In this document: in pieces, positions 23,083-33,341 of the stretch
Layout of the letters: the number at the start of each line of letters is the position of its first letter
Position numbering within the stretch: the stretch's first letter is position 1
Origin: Hippopus hippopus
Taxonomy: Eukaryota; Mollusca; Bivalvia; Cardiida; Cardiidae
NCBI GenBank assembly: GCA_946811185.2
Contig: OX328112.1
Coordinates: forward strand, 1,736,001-1,800,000
Direction: 5' to 3'
DNA length: 64,000 bases
Position numbers and translations under genes: made by a program
The notes under the pieces: model-generated
The model's database searches: none
What the model saw: the letters and a program-made list of their open reading frames with translations, nothing else
Told to the model about the DNA's origin: nothing

Positions 23083-23117
23083 TTCCCCCCCCCCCCCAAA
23101 AAAAAAAAAAAAAAAAG
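23083..23117. repeat. Poly-C / poly-A homopolymer
   Basis: A run of 13 C followed by about 18 A. Simple sequence. Confidence 0.9.
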
Positions 23118-23261
23118 CTTAATTATAACGCGTTGGAGGAACCTGGTAAATCAAATAGAGAACGTTGACGATTTCTTGCTTGTTTCATTAACTCAAAACA
23201 CAAAGGGAAATTCATTCTTAATATCTTTTTATTTACAAGCAATACAATCATGATACAATAA

Positions 23262-23700
23262 GATGAACAACAGATGAGTAACACTTTTAAGAAAATGAAT
23301 GACATTCTTAAGAAAATGATAGACACTTTTTGAAAAATGAGTAACTCTTTTAAGAAAATGAATGACACTTTTTAGAAAATGAGTGTCACTTTTTGAAAAA
23401 TGAGTGACACTTTTTTGAAACGGACCCTACGGGAATTACGTTTAAAAGTACAAAAACGTAGAAGGTAGTGACCTTTTTGAAAAATGAGTGACACTTTTTT
23501 GAAACGGACCCTACGGGAATTTACGTTTAAAAGTACAAAAACGTAGAGGGTAGTGACCTTTTTGAAAAATGAGTGATACTTTTAAGAAAATGAGTGATAC
23601 TTTTTAATATTTGTGTGACAGTTTTTAGTATCTGTCTGACACATTTTTTTGAAAATTGAGTGACACTTTCTTTTTCTTTTTGAGAATTGAGTGACAATGA
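23262..23700. repeat. 22-bp minisatellite downstream of the polymerase gene
   Basis: Units built on AAAATGAGTGACACTTTTTG, about 22 bp. They are interrupted by two copies of a longer segment (GAAACGGACCCTACGGGAAT ... ACAAAAACGTAGA) at about 23417-23475 and 23502-23560. The array ends about 70 bp beyond the polymerase stop codon. Confidence 0.85.
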
Positions 23701-23770
23701 AGAAATATCTTACAGGTTTATATATAAATGTCGTAATATCGTTGAAAGCAAATTTGACAGTGGTCGACCA

Positions 23771-26700
23771 TCAAAACCCGTATGGCTCTGTATCAAAGAG
23801 GTCTACTTTTCGTCTTTTTGTATAAACCATTTGATAACTTTTTTGTTCTTCTCTATTATACAATTTTCTTTTCTTTTTATCCCTACAAATTTTACTAGGA
23901 TTGGTCACAGTGATATTTGAACTACTTTGAGGGTCTGTGACTATATCTTTCACGCTATGAAAATTAATGAGTTGACTGTTTTTATAATTTAGGGTAAATC
24001 CCCTCACTTTACAAGTTTCATTGTTTTCATTCGTTTTGTAAGCATAATTTTTTGGCCTCCCAGACACAAACTCCACAATGTACTCTCCATTCTGAAGCTC
24101 ATTCGTCAGTTCACCCAAGTAATCACCTAGAGGTGGATCATACTCATTTGGACGACTCACGTATATCACACTGTCCGTATCGTAATACAAGACTCTTCTG
24201 TTTAATGCCTCAAGTACACTGTAAAGTTTAAGTCTGGCCCAGCACGTTGTAAATGTTGCCAAATATATATTGGTTTTGTTATCTTCGGGTTGACAATCGT
24301 CCTTATACTGCCATTCGACTTGTATCGTATCATTAGACAATATATGAAAATCGATGGGTTGCTTCAATGGATCGGAAAAAAGTTGAAAAAACATGTTGGC
24401 CTGACTTTCGTGAAAAAATTCCGTTTGTCGCATATTAAGTCTCTGACCAAACTTTCCCCAAAAGCTATTGAGACACAGTTTTGCCAAAGCTCTAAGTCCT
24501 GGGTTCTTTCGAATATTTTGTCGATCCAATGAGACCCCTTCTTTTTCCACATATTGTCCGATGTACTTATTCATATCATCGTAACATTTAATCCATTTGG
24601 GAGGGCCGCTTGCTTCTTGTTTAAATTTCAAAAATGTGTTAATATATTGAGCAAACAGTCCTCCTTCATGGGTTTTGGGGTCATATTGAGTGCTTTCTTC
24701 CCAGTGGTATACTTCATAAATTTTTGTGATTTTATACCCTAATCTGACAGCCGTTTCTATTTCGGGGGTGCACCACGTACCAGTCAACTCTCTTTGTTCA
24801 TTTGTACATTCGCACGGGGTTTGACTTTCGGTATCCGCGCAGGTCCGACATAAAGAAAACTTTAGTTTGCCGTTGGACCTGTAAGGAAGGACTGGGTGAT
24901 AGAGTCCCCTGGGAGGGATAATCTTCACCTTGGCAATACCAAAATAATCCTTGATGTCCCCGAAATCTTTGGTAATGACTGTGGGGTGACCTAAGGGATA
25001 TCGACAATACTTGTTTACCCATGGATACAGACTCGTAAAATCCACATATTTCACTCGCTCGTTTTCTTTTACTTTGTAATAGAGCCGGCTCGCATTGGTG
25101 CGACCCCCAAAGAAACTTTCTCTCGGGTCTAGTCGATCCATGATATCTAGCTGAGAAATGAATTGCCGAAGTTCAGGGTTTTGGTTTTGTTGTTTTTTGA
25201 AGTCGTGATCCCAAATACAAATATATTTCATACCTGAATTTTCGAGGTGTGTTTTCTTTTTTAATGTCAATGCGTACAATTCGTCCAAAGACTGGTGTGT
25301 GAGTGGATGGTACGTTTCTTCACGATTGTCAGAGAAACACACGGGACAACCATGAAATATACAACCGTGATATTCATAGACCGTGTTGGTTTCTCTACAA
25401 TATCCGTCCAATTTGTAGCGAGTGCCGGGGATCGTTTTCTCCCCTTCATTCAAAGCATGTTGGATGTGGACGTTATCGAGTTTCGCCCTCCACTCTAACC
25501 ATTGAATTGACGCTTTACTGTACTGATCATTGTAACCACTGGGAGGAATTTTCGCTATGGGGGAACTCACGAATTCTTTCTCGCACACTTTCTCTCCATT
25601 CAATTCGGATTCGTGGACCCATTCGTTTCCGTTTTGTATATACAATTTTTCGTCGATGACTTTTGCGGGTACCCATTGATCATTGCCTTGCAGTTTTACG
25701 CGCCATGTTTCTTCCATTTCCGCTATGGGGGTACTTACGAATTCTTTCTTGCACACTTTCACTCCTTTCAATTTGGATTCGTTGACCCATTCGTTTCCTT
25801 TTTGTATGTACAATTTTTCGTCGATGACTTTTGCGGGTACCCATTGATTATTGCCTTGCAGTTTTACGCGCCATGTTTCTTCCAAAAATTTGGTTCTAAA
25901 AACATTCATGCAAACGGAAGCTATAGTGACTGAATCGAATGGATCCACGGCTCCAACCCATTTTTTCTCTTCCTTCCCTTTTTTGTTGACAACCACTATC
26001 TCTTCCCCCGTAGCACTCATTAATAAATGTCTAAATTTCATACAAGCTTGTCTTAAAATATCAACATCACTTCTACAATATTCTAACATTTCTTTTCTAA
26101 AATCAAATATTTCATTTTCTCTCTCACTCAACCACGCTATTAACTCGCTTCTTTCTTTCTCACTCATAAAATCGTAACCATAATCTTTAGCATCAGGGTA
26201 GGGTCCAACATAATTTTGATTCTCTCTAGTATTAAAATAATGCAGGAACCACCCTTTTTTCAATTCATGTAAGCCAAATGCTTCGGGGAGTGCTGATAAT
26301 TTCATGGGTAAAAAGTTGAGACTGTCAATCACCTTCATATGTAAATCTTTCTCCACTGTCATATACATACTTTTCGAACCGTTGTAAATAATTTTGTCCG
26401 GCCTTATGGATTGATCGATCAAATATTCCAAAATAAAATAGCCATCATACCCTTTCATGTTATGGGCAACAACCTTGAAATATTCGTGTTGATCCGTAAA
26501 GAGCCACTGTCCAAACTTTTCGGCGGTATCCGCGCCCTCGAATATGACTTCTCTGAATCCGCATTTACCGGGACAAGGACCTGGGTCCTCATTCTCGTGC
26601 AGATCAGTGTTGTCACATTCTTCGCAACGAGTACCACAACCCTTACATACGGAATCGGGTGTCAGTTCTTTTTCAATGCATTTAGGGCATACTGAATGCG

Positions 26701-28696
26701 CTACAACAAAGTTTGGACGGTGGGTCGCTTTACCGCACCATGCTGTTTTGCAATTCTGACATTTGGAGCAAGATTTACATATCTCTGGCAATTGGCAGTC
26801 CTTACAATTAAATTTAGAATCGGGTACGTATCCTTCAACGCAGTAGCTCATCTCATCCTGACTGCATTCAAAATCAAAAAATATAAATTTTGGAATGTAA
26901 TATTCTTTGGCCGGTGTGGCTCTTAAATAACATTTATGATCATCCATGACATATTTGTGACAGGAGGAGCACTGGTATTCGCCACATCGATGCTCCTCCT
27001 TTTTACGTTTGTCTGTTCTCAACACCTTGAAACATGTGGGGCATTTCCACCATTTTTCGCATTGTGAAGGGCCACTGGGCTGTCCTTTCTTTTTCCCTTT
27101 GGTATGTAAAGGGACCTTCTTATGTTCGTCGTAACACTCTACTGATCTACAAGTCATGTTACAGTTCGCGCATTTGACAGGCTCCTCATCATAACATAAG
27201 TTTCTCTTGCAGACAATACACTTTATTTCGCATTCATGGTATTCCCTATGATCATAATGTTTGAGGCATTTATCGCAAAAGTATATGGCGCTGAAGAACC
27301 CCGTGATGCTGGTTATGGCGTGAAAGTGCTCGTCGTCCACTAAATAAATGTAGACACACGGGCGGTCATCACTGCTTGGCGCTGTAATAAATTTATTGCC
27401 TAAACGAGCACTCACCACCGTCACACGAACCCCGAGAAGCTCTTCAAACGCCCCCACATCATTGAGACTGGCCGGTCTGTCTGCGTTTACCCCGGCATAC
27501 TGACATAATGCTTCTGCTAACTGTTTCTGCTGTTTAAGGTTTTTGTTCACTAGATCATTGTAATAGCTTTTTGGCACTTTCTGGTGTTCCAATACTAAAT
27601 CTAAATTACTTTTACCCTGTCTCTTCTTCGTCACCTCCTTCCACTCTTCTTGACTGCATCGGCGTAACTTTGCCCAGCCGACGCCTATAGCTCTCGCCAT
27701 ACACATGTTGTCTTCATTCTCGATAGTAACAATTGACTTTTTTAAATGTAGAGAGTTTTTCTCACCTTTAATTTTTGTAATTCGTCTCCTCGCTCCTCCT
27801 TTGGGTAGGTCAATGGATCCAACGATAATCTCAAAACTATCATCAATGGAGAGATCTTGGTTGCTGTTAAGTACTTTCTCAATAATCTCCATCACCGTGT
27901 CGACGTGTAGGTTCTCCCAGGGTTGTAGGGGAACAATAATGGGATCGTGTAATCCATTATGGTGGATGACCACTCTTCCCAAATCATTCTCCGCTAAATA
28001 ACCCCGAGCTTTTTCTAACACATCTTCAAACATCTGGTGAAGTCCTTTCTTTACGTCTTGTAACCGTAATCCATGATGCTGTTCATTCATTTTCACTTGG
28101 TAGGTCCGATCCACTGCCGCATTTTTTGCATACGTTCTTTCTGATTTCTTTTTCATCGTATAGTTTAAGTTGTACGCTGACCCCTGCTGAGATTCTCGCA
28201 CTGTGCTTGGAGATTCAGGGTTCCACTCTCCATCTTCTATACAGACTCTGGCTATATTGTCCATTTCCTCGTCAAATAGAAGAGCTTTAATGGACGCCTC
28301 TATCTCCTCTTCCCTTCTTATATATTGCAGTGCCAGTTCTAAATCGTCTGTAATGGTCTCACTCGTAATGTTTATTGGCCCGTCCAAATGTTCCAACACA
28401 TTTTCTATTTGTCCGTTCACAAACTCAGAATCGTATTCCAGGTTTTGTAGTTGAAATAAACGGAACCTCACTATCGGAGAATCTTGAATTCCTATCGTTG
28501 CCGCAAAATTCATTAATTCCTCAGCATTGGTAAAAGAGTTCACAATAATTTCTAAAGTAGCTTCAAAAGTATTCATGTTGACGGTTTCAATTCTAGAATT
28601 AGAATGATAAGAAACGGTCAATAGCGTCCATAAAAACTGCAGCGACAGCCTCGTTTTCAAAAAGAGGCGTGATTTTATTTTTAGAAATAACGTCAT
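23771..28696 (-). CDS. Protein-primed-type family B DNA polymerase, 1641 aa, intact
   Basis: Exonuclease motifs: ExoI FFDFEC (Asp608, Glu610), ExoII HNMKGYDGYF (Asp751), ExoIII YCRSDVD (Tyr873, Asp877). Polymerase motifs: FFGGRT (1195, YxGG-like), A DFTSLYP (Asp1219), B KLCLNSFWGKFG (Lys1406), C YYDTDS (Asp1506, Asp1508), KNY (1549-1551). All catalytic residues are present, so proofreading and synthesis look functional. Residues 330-460 hold DNMCMARA and HFHAI, a possible Cys/His protease-like module. Cysteine clusters at 474-590 and 631-712 suggest zinc binding. Residues 938-1050 are a 56-residue tandem duplication. RYKLDGYC..VYEYHGCIFHGC (1094-1116) resembles a PD-(D/E)XK nuclease core. The C-terminus is Lys/Arg-rich. 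Start: ATG 28696 is the longest; ATG 28576 (Met41, MNTFEATLEII) is the likelier start, because the first 40 residues look untypical. Known role of the family: replication of linear elements from a terminal protein. Confidence 0.95.
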   Translation of the reverse strand: MTLFLKIKSRLFLKTRLSLQFLWTLLTVSYHSNSRIETVNMNTFEATLEIIVNSFTNAEELMNFAATIGIQDSPIVRFRLFQLQNLEYDSEFVNGQIENVLEHLDGPINITSETITDDLELALQYIRREEEIEASIKALLFDEEMDNIARVCIEDGEWNPESPSTVRESQQGSAYNLNYTMKKKSERTYAKNAAVDRTYQVKMNEQHHGLRLQDVKKGLHQMFEDVLEKARGYLAENDLGRVVIHHNGLHDPIIVPLQPWENLHVDTVMEIIEKVLNSNQDLSIDDSFEIIVGSIDLPKGGARRRITKIKGEKNSLHLKKSIVTIENEDNMCMARAIGVGWAKLRRCSQEEWKEVTKKRQGKSNLDLVLEHQKVPKSYYNDLVNKNLKQQKQLAEALCQYAGVNADRPASLNDVGAFEELLGVRVTVVSARLGNKFITAPSSDDRPCVYIYLVDDEHFHAITSITGFFSAIYFCDKCLKHYDHREYHECEIKCIVCKRNLCYDEEPVKCANCNMTCRSVECYDEHKKVPLHTKGKKKGQPSGPSQCEKWWKCPTCFKVLRTDKRKKEEHRCGEYQCSSCHKYVMDDHKCYLRATPAKEYYIPKFIFFDFECSQDEMSYCVEGYVPDSKFNCKDCQLPEICKSCSKCQNCKTAWCGKATHRPNFVVAHSVCPKCIEKELTPDSVCKGCGTRCEECDNTDLHENEDPGPCPGKCGFREVIFEGADTAEKFGQWLFTDQHEYFKVVAHNMKGYDGYFILEYLIDQSIRPDKIIYNGSKSMYMTVEKDLHMKVIDSLNFLPMKLSALPEAFGLHELKKGWFLHYFNTRENQNYVGPYPDAKDYGYDFMSEKERSELIAWLSERENEIFDFRKEMLEYCRSDVDILRQACMKFRHLLMSATGEEIVVVNKKGKEEKKWVGAVDPFDSVTIASVCMNVFRTKFLEETWRVKLQGNNQWVPAKVIDEKLYIQKGNEWVNESKLKGVKVCKKEFVSTPIAEMEETWRVKLQGNDQWVPAKVIDEKLYIQNGNEWVHESELNGEKVCEKEFVSSPIAKIPPSGYNDQYSKASIQWLEWRAKLDNVHIQHALNEGEKTIPGTRYKLDGYCRETNTVYEYHGCIFHGCPVCFSDNREETYHPLTHQSLDELYALTLKKKTHLENSGMKYICIWDHDFKKQQNQNPELRQFISQLDIMDRLDPRESFFGGRTNASRLYYKVKENERVKYVDFTSLYPWVNKYCRYPLGHPTVITKDFGDIKDYFGIAKVKIIPPRGLYHPVLPYRSNGKLKFSLCRTCADTESQTPCECTNEQRELTGTWCTPEIETAVRLGYKITKIYEVYHWEESTQYDPKTHEGGLFAQYINTFLKFKQEASGPPKWIKCYDDMNKYIGQYVEKEGVSLDRQNIRKNPGLRALAKLCLNSFWGKFGQRLNMRQTEFFHESQANMFFQLFSDPLKQPIDFHILSNDTIQVEWQYKDDCQPEDNKTNIYLATFTTCWARLKLYSVLEALNRRVLYYDTDSVIYVSRPNEYDPPLGDYLGELTNELQNGEYIVEFVSGRPKNYAYKTNENNETCKVRGFTLNYKNSQLINFHSVKDIVTDPQSSSNITVTNPSKICRDKKKRKLYNREEQKSYQMVYTKRRKVDLFDTEPYGF

Positions 28697-28990
28697 AATT
28701 CTTCATTTTGGTTAGTGGACTATTTTCAGATTAGGATCAAACAGCTATGGACATGTCGACCCTTTAGACAGAAAAATAACCAATCAGAAGGCAGGGTCAG
28801 TCTTCACAGTAAAACAAGTTTTAACATGTATGTTTCTGTAACACTCAGGGAAGGTTACAATTACTAGTTTTTACCCGAGGCCATTATTCTGTTTTGCGCA
28901 GTCTGATCTTGATCTACCCAATAAGTAACAAATATTAAACTACATGTTCTTCTGTAGTCTGATCTTGATCGACATTGTGTGCAAAAGGTC
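28697..28990. other. 5' flank of the polymerase gene with a vestigial TIR end
   Basis: 28797-28850 (GTCTTCACAGTAAAACAAGT, then ACATGTATGTTTCTGTAACA) is a diverged copy of the outer part of the right TIR at about 30467-30520. It has the same orientation. An inverted CCAAT motif (ATTGG on the minus strand, about 28783) lies about 90 bp upstream of the first ATG. No TATA box was found, so no promoter is claimed. Confidence 0.55.
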
Positions 28991-29048
28991 AGTGATTTGC
29001 ACTAAGCTGCCAAAGGGTTAATAATATTGGGGCGGAAAGTCAATAATT
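28880..29048. repeat. Diverged inner TIR units
   Basis: MITE-C-like units (GCGCAGTCTGATCTTGATCT, GTAGTCTGATCTTGATCGAC) lie inside the conserved TIR, mirroring 16931-17160 on the other side with low similarity. Confidence 0.6.
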
Positions 29049-30574
29049 GTTTAAAGACATCGCAGTAAAATTTATATAAAGCAATAACTGACAAAAAGAA
29101 ACTTAACAATAATAATTGGACGGCTGCATGTTCTTTGTAGTCTGATTTCGATCTACACTGTCCTCAAAAGGTCAGTGAGTGGCGCTTGGCAATTAAAAGG
29201 GGGCGGAAAGTCAATAATTGTTTAAAGACATCGTAGTAAAATTTATATAATGAAATAACCGACAAAAAGAAACTTGACTGGACACGTTTGAACGAGATTA
29301 AACGTACTGCTCACATCCTTTACATCAATAACCTCCAATAACCCAAATATTGCTGTTTCAAAGTTATGATTTAGGGGGAAATAATATTACCTTATCGTGT
29401 TCTGTGTAGTATGATCTTGATCTACACTTAAATTTTCAATTCGACATCAATAACCGAAATATTGATCTACACTGTCCGCAACAAACATTAAAGCGCATGT
29501 TCTTCTGCAGTCAGACTTTGATCTACAGTGCCTGTAAAAGGTCAGTGAGTCGCGCGCAACAGCTAAAGGATTAATAATAATTGGACGGCTGCATGTTCTT
29601 TGTAGTCTGATCTTGATCTACACTGTCCGCAACAAACATTAGAGCGCATGTTCTTCTGCAGTCAGACTTTGATCTACAGTGCCCGTAAAAGGTCAGTGAG
29701 TCGCGCGCAACAGCTAAAGGGTTAATAATAATTGGGGGGCTCGCGCCGCATGTTCTGCGCAGTCTAATCTTGATCTACACTAGCCGCAACAAAGATCAAA
29801 CTGAATGTTCTTCTGCAGTCAGACTTTGATCTACAGTGCCCGTAAAAGGTCAGTGAGTCGCGCGCAACAGCTAAAGGGTTAATAATAATTGGGGGGCTCG
29901 CGCCGCATGTTCTGCGCAGTCTAATCTTGATCTACACTAGCCGCAACAAAGATCAAACTGAATGTTCTGTGCAGTCTGATCTTCATCTACACAAAGGGTT
30001 AATTATAATTAGAAGGTCGCTCAGCATGTTCTGTGTAGTCTGATCTTGATCTACACTGTCCTTAACAAAGATCAAACTGCATATCCTGTACAGTCTAAGC
30101 TCGATCTACATCGTCCATAAAAGGTCAGTTAGTCGCGCTTACCAGCCAATAGGTTTATAATAATTAAAAGGTGGTGGGTTTTATCTCAATACCTCGTCCA
30201 ACCATCTTTTTTCCCACAATGTTTTTACCATTTATCAGAGCTTCAAATTTCGTACCAATAAGGTTTTTCAAATAATGTATACATTGTCTTCACTTTAAAG
30301 ACACAATCAAATTACATCTTTAATCAGTCTTCATATACCTCAAAGTATCTTTAGGCGGATTAAGTACCAATCACCAATATTTGAAAAGCACTTAAAGACG
30401 AGTGGCGCTATTGAAAAACAATTCAAATAGATGACATCATAATAACCCGTATACTACACAGTAGGTTAGTCTTCATGGTGAAACAAGTTTCAACATGTAT
30501 GTTTCTATAACAACCTAGCATCTTTGTTTACAAGCAAAGAGACGCTATTACTACTTATATATATATATGATCCC
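29049..30574 (-). repeat. Right terminal inverted repeat
   Basis: Complement of 15413-16930. It carries one more ~157-bp tandem unit than the left arm: GGGGGGCTCGCGCCGCATGT occurs at about 29734 and 29891. The outer end is CTATTACTACTTATATATAT then GATCCCTG. Near identity of the two arms while the interior is decayed suggests recent transposition or continuing homogenisation. Confidence 0.93.
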
Positions 30575-30581
30575 TGATCGG

Positions 30582-30690
30582 ACTGTGTAGATCCAATATC
30601 AGACTGCACGTTCTGTGCAGTCTGATCTTGTTCAACACTGTCCGCAAATGATCAGTGAGTCACGCTTAGCAGCTTAAGAGTTAAAATCAG
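30582..30690. repeat. Right half of the MITE-C hit by the polymerase element
   Basis: Begins TGTGTAGATCCAATATCAGA directly after the ATCGGAC duplication and ends GCAGCTTAAGAGTTAA, the normal MITE-C right end. Confidence 0.85.
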
Positions 30691-30879
30691 AATCGATGTG
30701 GTCAGCATTTAGTTTCGATATTTCTTGTTCTGCCAGTGACTTGAACTTTGATCCAACTTCACATTACGGGTCGATTTTTCTAGAAAAGTGTAAATTAGTA
30801 AGCTCTAATTTCGACTTTTCTAGATCTATAAGAAAGTGGGCTCAAAATCAAAAAGTCGAGAGAGTTAAAGATGCGAGCC

Positions 30880-31178
30880 GTGCTCTGTGTAAAAAAGGAC
30901 CTAATGTATCTGCAAAACTGAGTATCGTCAGCCTGCATAGTCCGCGCAGGCAGGGATCGTATATACACATGTATATACGATCCCTGGCGCAGGTTAACCT
31001 AGGTCAAACCTTTTTGCCATTGGTCAATTTTCTGCATGACAAAGGACCAGTTTACCTCATGATTCTATCGATTGTTAGATAAAATGTATTTTATGGATCC
31101 ATAATTATGTAATGACTTGCTTGGTATCATGCTTCATGGAAATTCATGAAGCCCTCTTTTCACAGAGCATGACTCATA
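30880..31178. repeat. MITE-B carrying a 36-bp palindromic insertion
   Basis: The ends are GAGCCGTGCTCTGTGTAAAA and CTTTTCACAGAGCATGACTC. The central hairpin is interrupted at 30951-30986 by the palindrome described separately. Confidence 0.85.
30951..30986. mobile_element. 36-bp palindrome with 7-bp target duplication
   Basis: Starts CAGGGATCGTATATACAC and ends ATGTATATACGATCCCTG; the halves are complementary at 17 of 18 positions. GCGCAGG flanks it on both sides (30944-30950 and 30987-30993). Its termini and its duplication length equal those of the 15-kb polymerase element 370 bp away. It looks like two ends of that element family joined with no interior. Confidence 0.8.
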
Positions 31179-31294
31179 TGCTTTGTTAATATGCGCTTTT
31201 TACCTAGAAAACTTCGAAACTAGCCTTTCCTTATTTCAAATGTTCCAAGTAAAGTCAGGACTACGTAAATAACAGAGGAAAACCAGTATATTAC

Positions 31295-31354
31295 CAAGGT
31301 GCTTTGCATCTCATCAATGTTGAATGACTCGTCATATATAGCGTGTTTTTGCAT
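31295..31354 (-). other. Possible short first coding exon (unidentified)
   Basis: The minus-strand ATG at 31354 opens 20 codons (MQKHAIYDESFNIDEMQSTL) that end at TTG|GTAATA, a plausible donor. Composition looks protein-like, but I recognise no family. If real, its next exon would lie beyond the polymerase element, possibly at 14747-14682, which is phase-compatible. Chance is a serious alternative. Confidence 0.25.
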
Positions 31355-31389
31355 AATATCGCAGCTTGATAATTGCAAACTTCTTGTTA

Positions 31390-32110
31390 AACCTGTAGCC
31401 TACCAGACGACAAAACTTTAGACTCGACCAATTTCAAAGCATTTACACACGAACGTTTAAATAAATCTCACACGATGCAATTTGTATTTGAAAAGGTAGA
31501 ATACATGGTGGGGAAAAAAAGGAGAAAATGCTAGTTACCAGCACTGTCTCCTTTCCTCACACTGCTTTAAAAGGCTTTTCTCCACAGAGTCGTAAAAACA
31601 CGCAATTGTTGATTCGTTCAGCATCGATAATTCCAGGTATATCGCAGTGTGTTACCTCTGAATCACATAATTAAACCCTTTATCAAACAATCCTGTTTGA
31701 TAACTAGGGAAAAATCTTTTGAAACATGGTGGAAAAAGGAGAAAATGCTAGTAACCTTCACTTTCTCCTTGTCCCACATTATTTTCCTTTTACATATTTA
31801 CAGACAAATCTCATCAAAAGAGGCACATATAAATTGTAGTCTACAAATGCTTTCAATTTTTAACGCATCTAAAATTTTGTCGTCTGAAACAGTAATAACC
31901 CTTAACCTAATGATAGACTCTTAGACTGATTCGAATCCAAAGCTTTTGCAGACGACAATAACGTCTTTCCTCTGTACCACACAATCCCGTCTTTTAACGA
32001 CCCTGAGCACAATGCCTTTTGAAAACATTGTAGAAAAAAGAGAAAATGCTGGTTACCAGCATTTTCTCTTTTTTCCACATTGTTTTCAAACTTTAAGCCT
32101 ACTTCCCCAG
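31390..32110. repeat. Three MITE-A copies
   Basis: Copies at about 31390-31615 (inverted), 31672-31905 (TTAAACCCTTTATCAAACAA start) and 31966-32110 (clean hairpin AACATTGTAGAAAAAAGAG). All non-coding. Confidence 0.75.
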
Positions 32111-33335
32111 AATAGTTAAATCTCTAAATTGAGTGTTAAAAAAAAATCAAAGTACCGGGTGTGTCATGCTTGTCGTAAACAGTTACGCAAAAAAAAGTAG
32201 ACCAAGGTCGTGTCGTCATGATCAAAGCTTTTTTTAAATCTAGGTTTATTGATATTGACGGTTACTCATCATTCGTCAAACCTAGGGTGATCCGTTGATT
32301 AAGGCCCTCGGCTGTATCACGTAGCTTGATATGCACCTACACGGTTCATTTCTTCGCCGGAAGTACACCGCTTTACCGTTCTTCAATCGTAATACTCCAC
32401 TTAGAAAAAAGAAAACACCAGTCACAATTTTCTATCAGAATCTTTCTAAGTACATTTCCGTTGACAAGCAGATTGCACATTTATTCTGTGACTTAGTTTA
32501 TCAATTCCGTGGGCATTCTTCAGCGACCGGTTGTTTATCACCGTGGCTAATGTTGCCACTGTTGATCGATTCACATGGACGCCGCCATGTTTCAGATCAT
32601 GTGACTGGTAGTCAGAATGGAACTCAACTTGCGTTGTCTGCGCATGTCATATTCTTCGAAGATTCGACCTGTCTACTATGACGAATCACCCATCCCCGAA
32701 TACTTGGGAAAAGTAGGGCTTATACCGAAGCTATTAGCCTATTACCCAAGCATGTAGGAGCTGTTTTAATAAATGGCTGATGCATAGGTTACATGCTAGC
32801 CGACCATAGCTGAATGAATCGCACCAGGTAGCGTTTTATTGAGTAAACGTTTATTTCATTTTGAAATTCAAAGTAGCGGTTGTTGTACCCAGCAGTCCAG
32901 TTCTGTACCCAGAATGCCCAAATTAGATAGATGTGTATTTGTAGAATGCCATCTAGCGGGAGATAATGCTCAACTTGATACGGACGAGGTTAGATGTAGG
33001 TACAGAATCGGCCGAGTTATGACGAATAGGTTGCAAATGTGTTGGTATATACACGTATAACCTTTACGGGACGACAAAATCTTAGACTCGTTGATATTAT
33101 TGTAAACATATTTTATGCAACAGTATATATATATATAAGTTTACAAAAGACAATACAATACAACCATATGACAAATATACTGAAGAAAAGCATAAGAACG
33201 AAAGCTTAGGCTAATAAAGTTTTTCTCCGACTCGTCAACATTCTAAGCGTGTTTGCTGGAGGCAACTTATTCAAGAAAGATATTTAAAAAAAAAAGAGAG
33301 AGACGACGTAAAAGGTACTGGAAAATAGTTTGACA
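32111..33335. other. Non-coding stretch with promoter-like motifs
   Basis: Between 32345 and 32600 occur an ETS-type core (GCCGGAAGTA), an E-box context (GATCATGTGACTGG) and a YY1-like GCCGCCATGTTT. This combination is common in housekeeping promoters. No gene start could be tied to it. The rest, including the frame at 32839-33060, shows nothing recognisable. Confidence 0.35.
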
Positions 33336-33341
33336 ATGCTC

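Noticed and set aside
25295..26177. Plus-strand frames inside the polymerase gene
   Set aside because: Antisense shadows of the 1641-codon polymerase frame.
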